From NCBI GenBank assembly GCA_022606425.2, contig JAHDVF020000875.1, forward strand, positions 1,240,001 through 1,304,000: a stretch of 64,000 nt of DNA, written 5' to 3'. The notes beneath the pieces were generated by a model. It had not been told where the DNA came from. It saw nothing but the letters and a program-made list of their open reading frames with translations, and did not search any database. Of this stretch, positions 63,872 through 64,000 are shown piece after piece. The DNA comes from Lepidostoma basale. Lineage: Eukaryota > Arthropoda > Insecta > Trichoptera > Lepidostomatidae. Numbering within the stretch: position 1 is the stretch's first letter; each line of letters opens with the position of its first letter. Made by a program: the position numbers and the translations under genes.

Positions 63872-64000
63872 ATCAAATCAGTTTATTTCATCAATAGACA
63901 TTACAAAAGATTTAAGGCATCTATTGAGAACATGTAAAATAATATATTGTATATTGTATACTACCAGAAACGCATGAGAGATGGTTCGATATTAGGAAGA
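63872..64000 (-). repeat. Jockey-like LINE (J) 3' UTR, cut by window edge
   Basis: Minus strand: ATATCGAACCATCTCTCATG, GTTCTCAATAGATGCCTTAA, tail TGATTTGATTT. The coding part continues beyond the window. Confidence 0.75.

Overview
The window looks like an insect (at least arthropod) chromosome segment: AT-rich, no bacterial-type gene packing, two animal-type coding exons with GT..AG splice sites, and dense mariner, non-LTR (LINE), SINE and MITE sequence. All of this was read by eye; no alignment, folding or database search was run.

Host gene. Only two stretches look like host coding DNA, both on the minus strand: 58065-58191 (transmembrane helix 2) and 5658-5878 (helices 3 and 4) of one class B (secretin-family) G-protein-coupled receptor, most like the calcitonin/DH31/hector-type insect receptors. 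They join in frame, in the family's order, so 5879-58064 is a single intron of about 52.2 kb. The remaining exons lie outside the window. Sequence left of 5658 is the next intron downstream and sequence right of 58191 the intron upstream.

Intron contents. (1) LINE fragments of several families, nearly all 5' truncated: family A (tail of GTTA repeats, about 25 copies), family B (AAGAAG tail, about 14 copies), families C, D, E and F, jockey-like J copies and one CR1-like piece. Several have exact 9-14 bp target-site duplications and some are nested in each other. (2) DNA transposons: an intact mauritiana-type mariner (13461-14748), a dead mariner (6075-7365), two mariner fragments, two TTAA-flanked piggyBac-type MITEs, two hAT-type MITEs with perfect 8-bp duplications, one TA-flanked palindromic MITE and other fold-back repeats. 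(3) tRNA-derived SINEs. (4) A 370-bp TA microsatellite.

Most unusual signal. Some 30 copies of a hammerhead-ribozyme-like core lie on both strands: CTGANGA, a hairpin, GAAAC, then a tiny self-complementary stem III (ACAGCTGT, ACCGGT or ACATGT) followed by C. They fall into at least four sequence families, often as inverted dimers. This matches minimal type I hammerheads known from Penelope-like elements and animal retrozymes, but no Penelope reverse transcriptase was seen here. The best copy, 57427-57473 on the minus strand, lies about 600 nt inside the intron on the host gene's sense strand.
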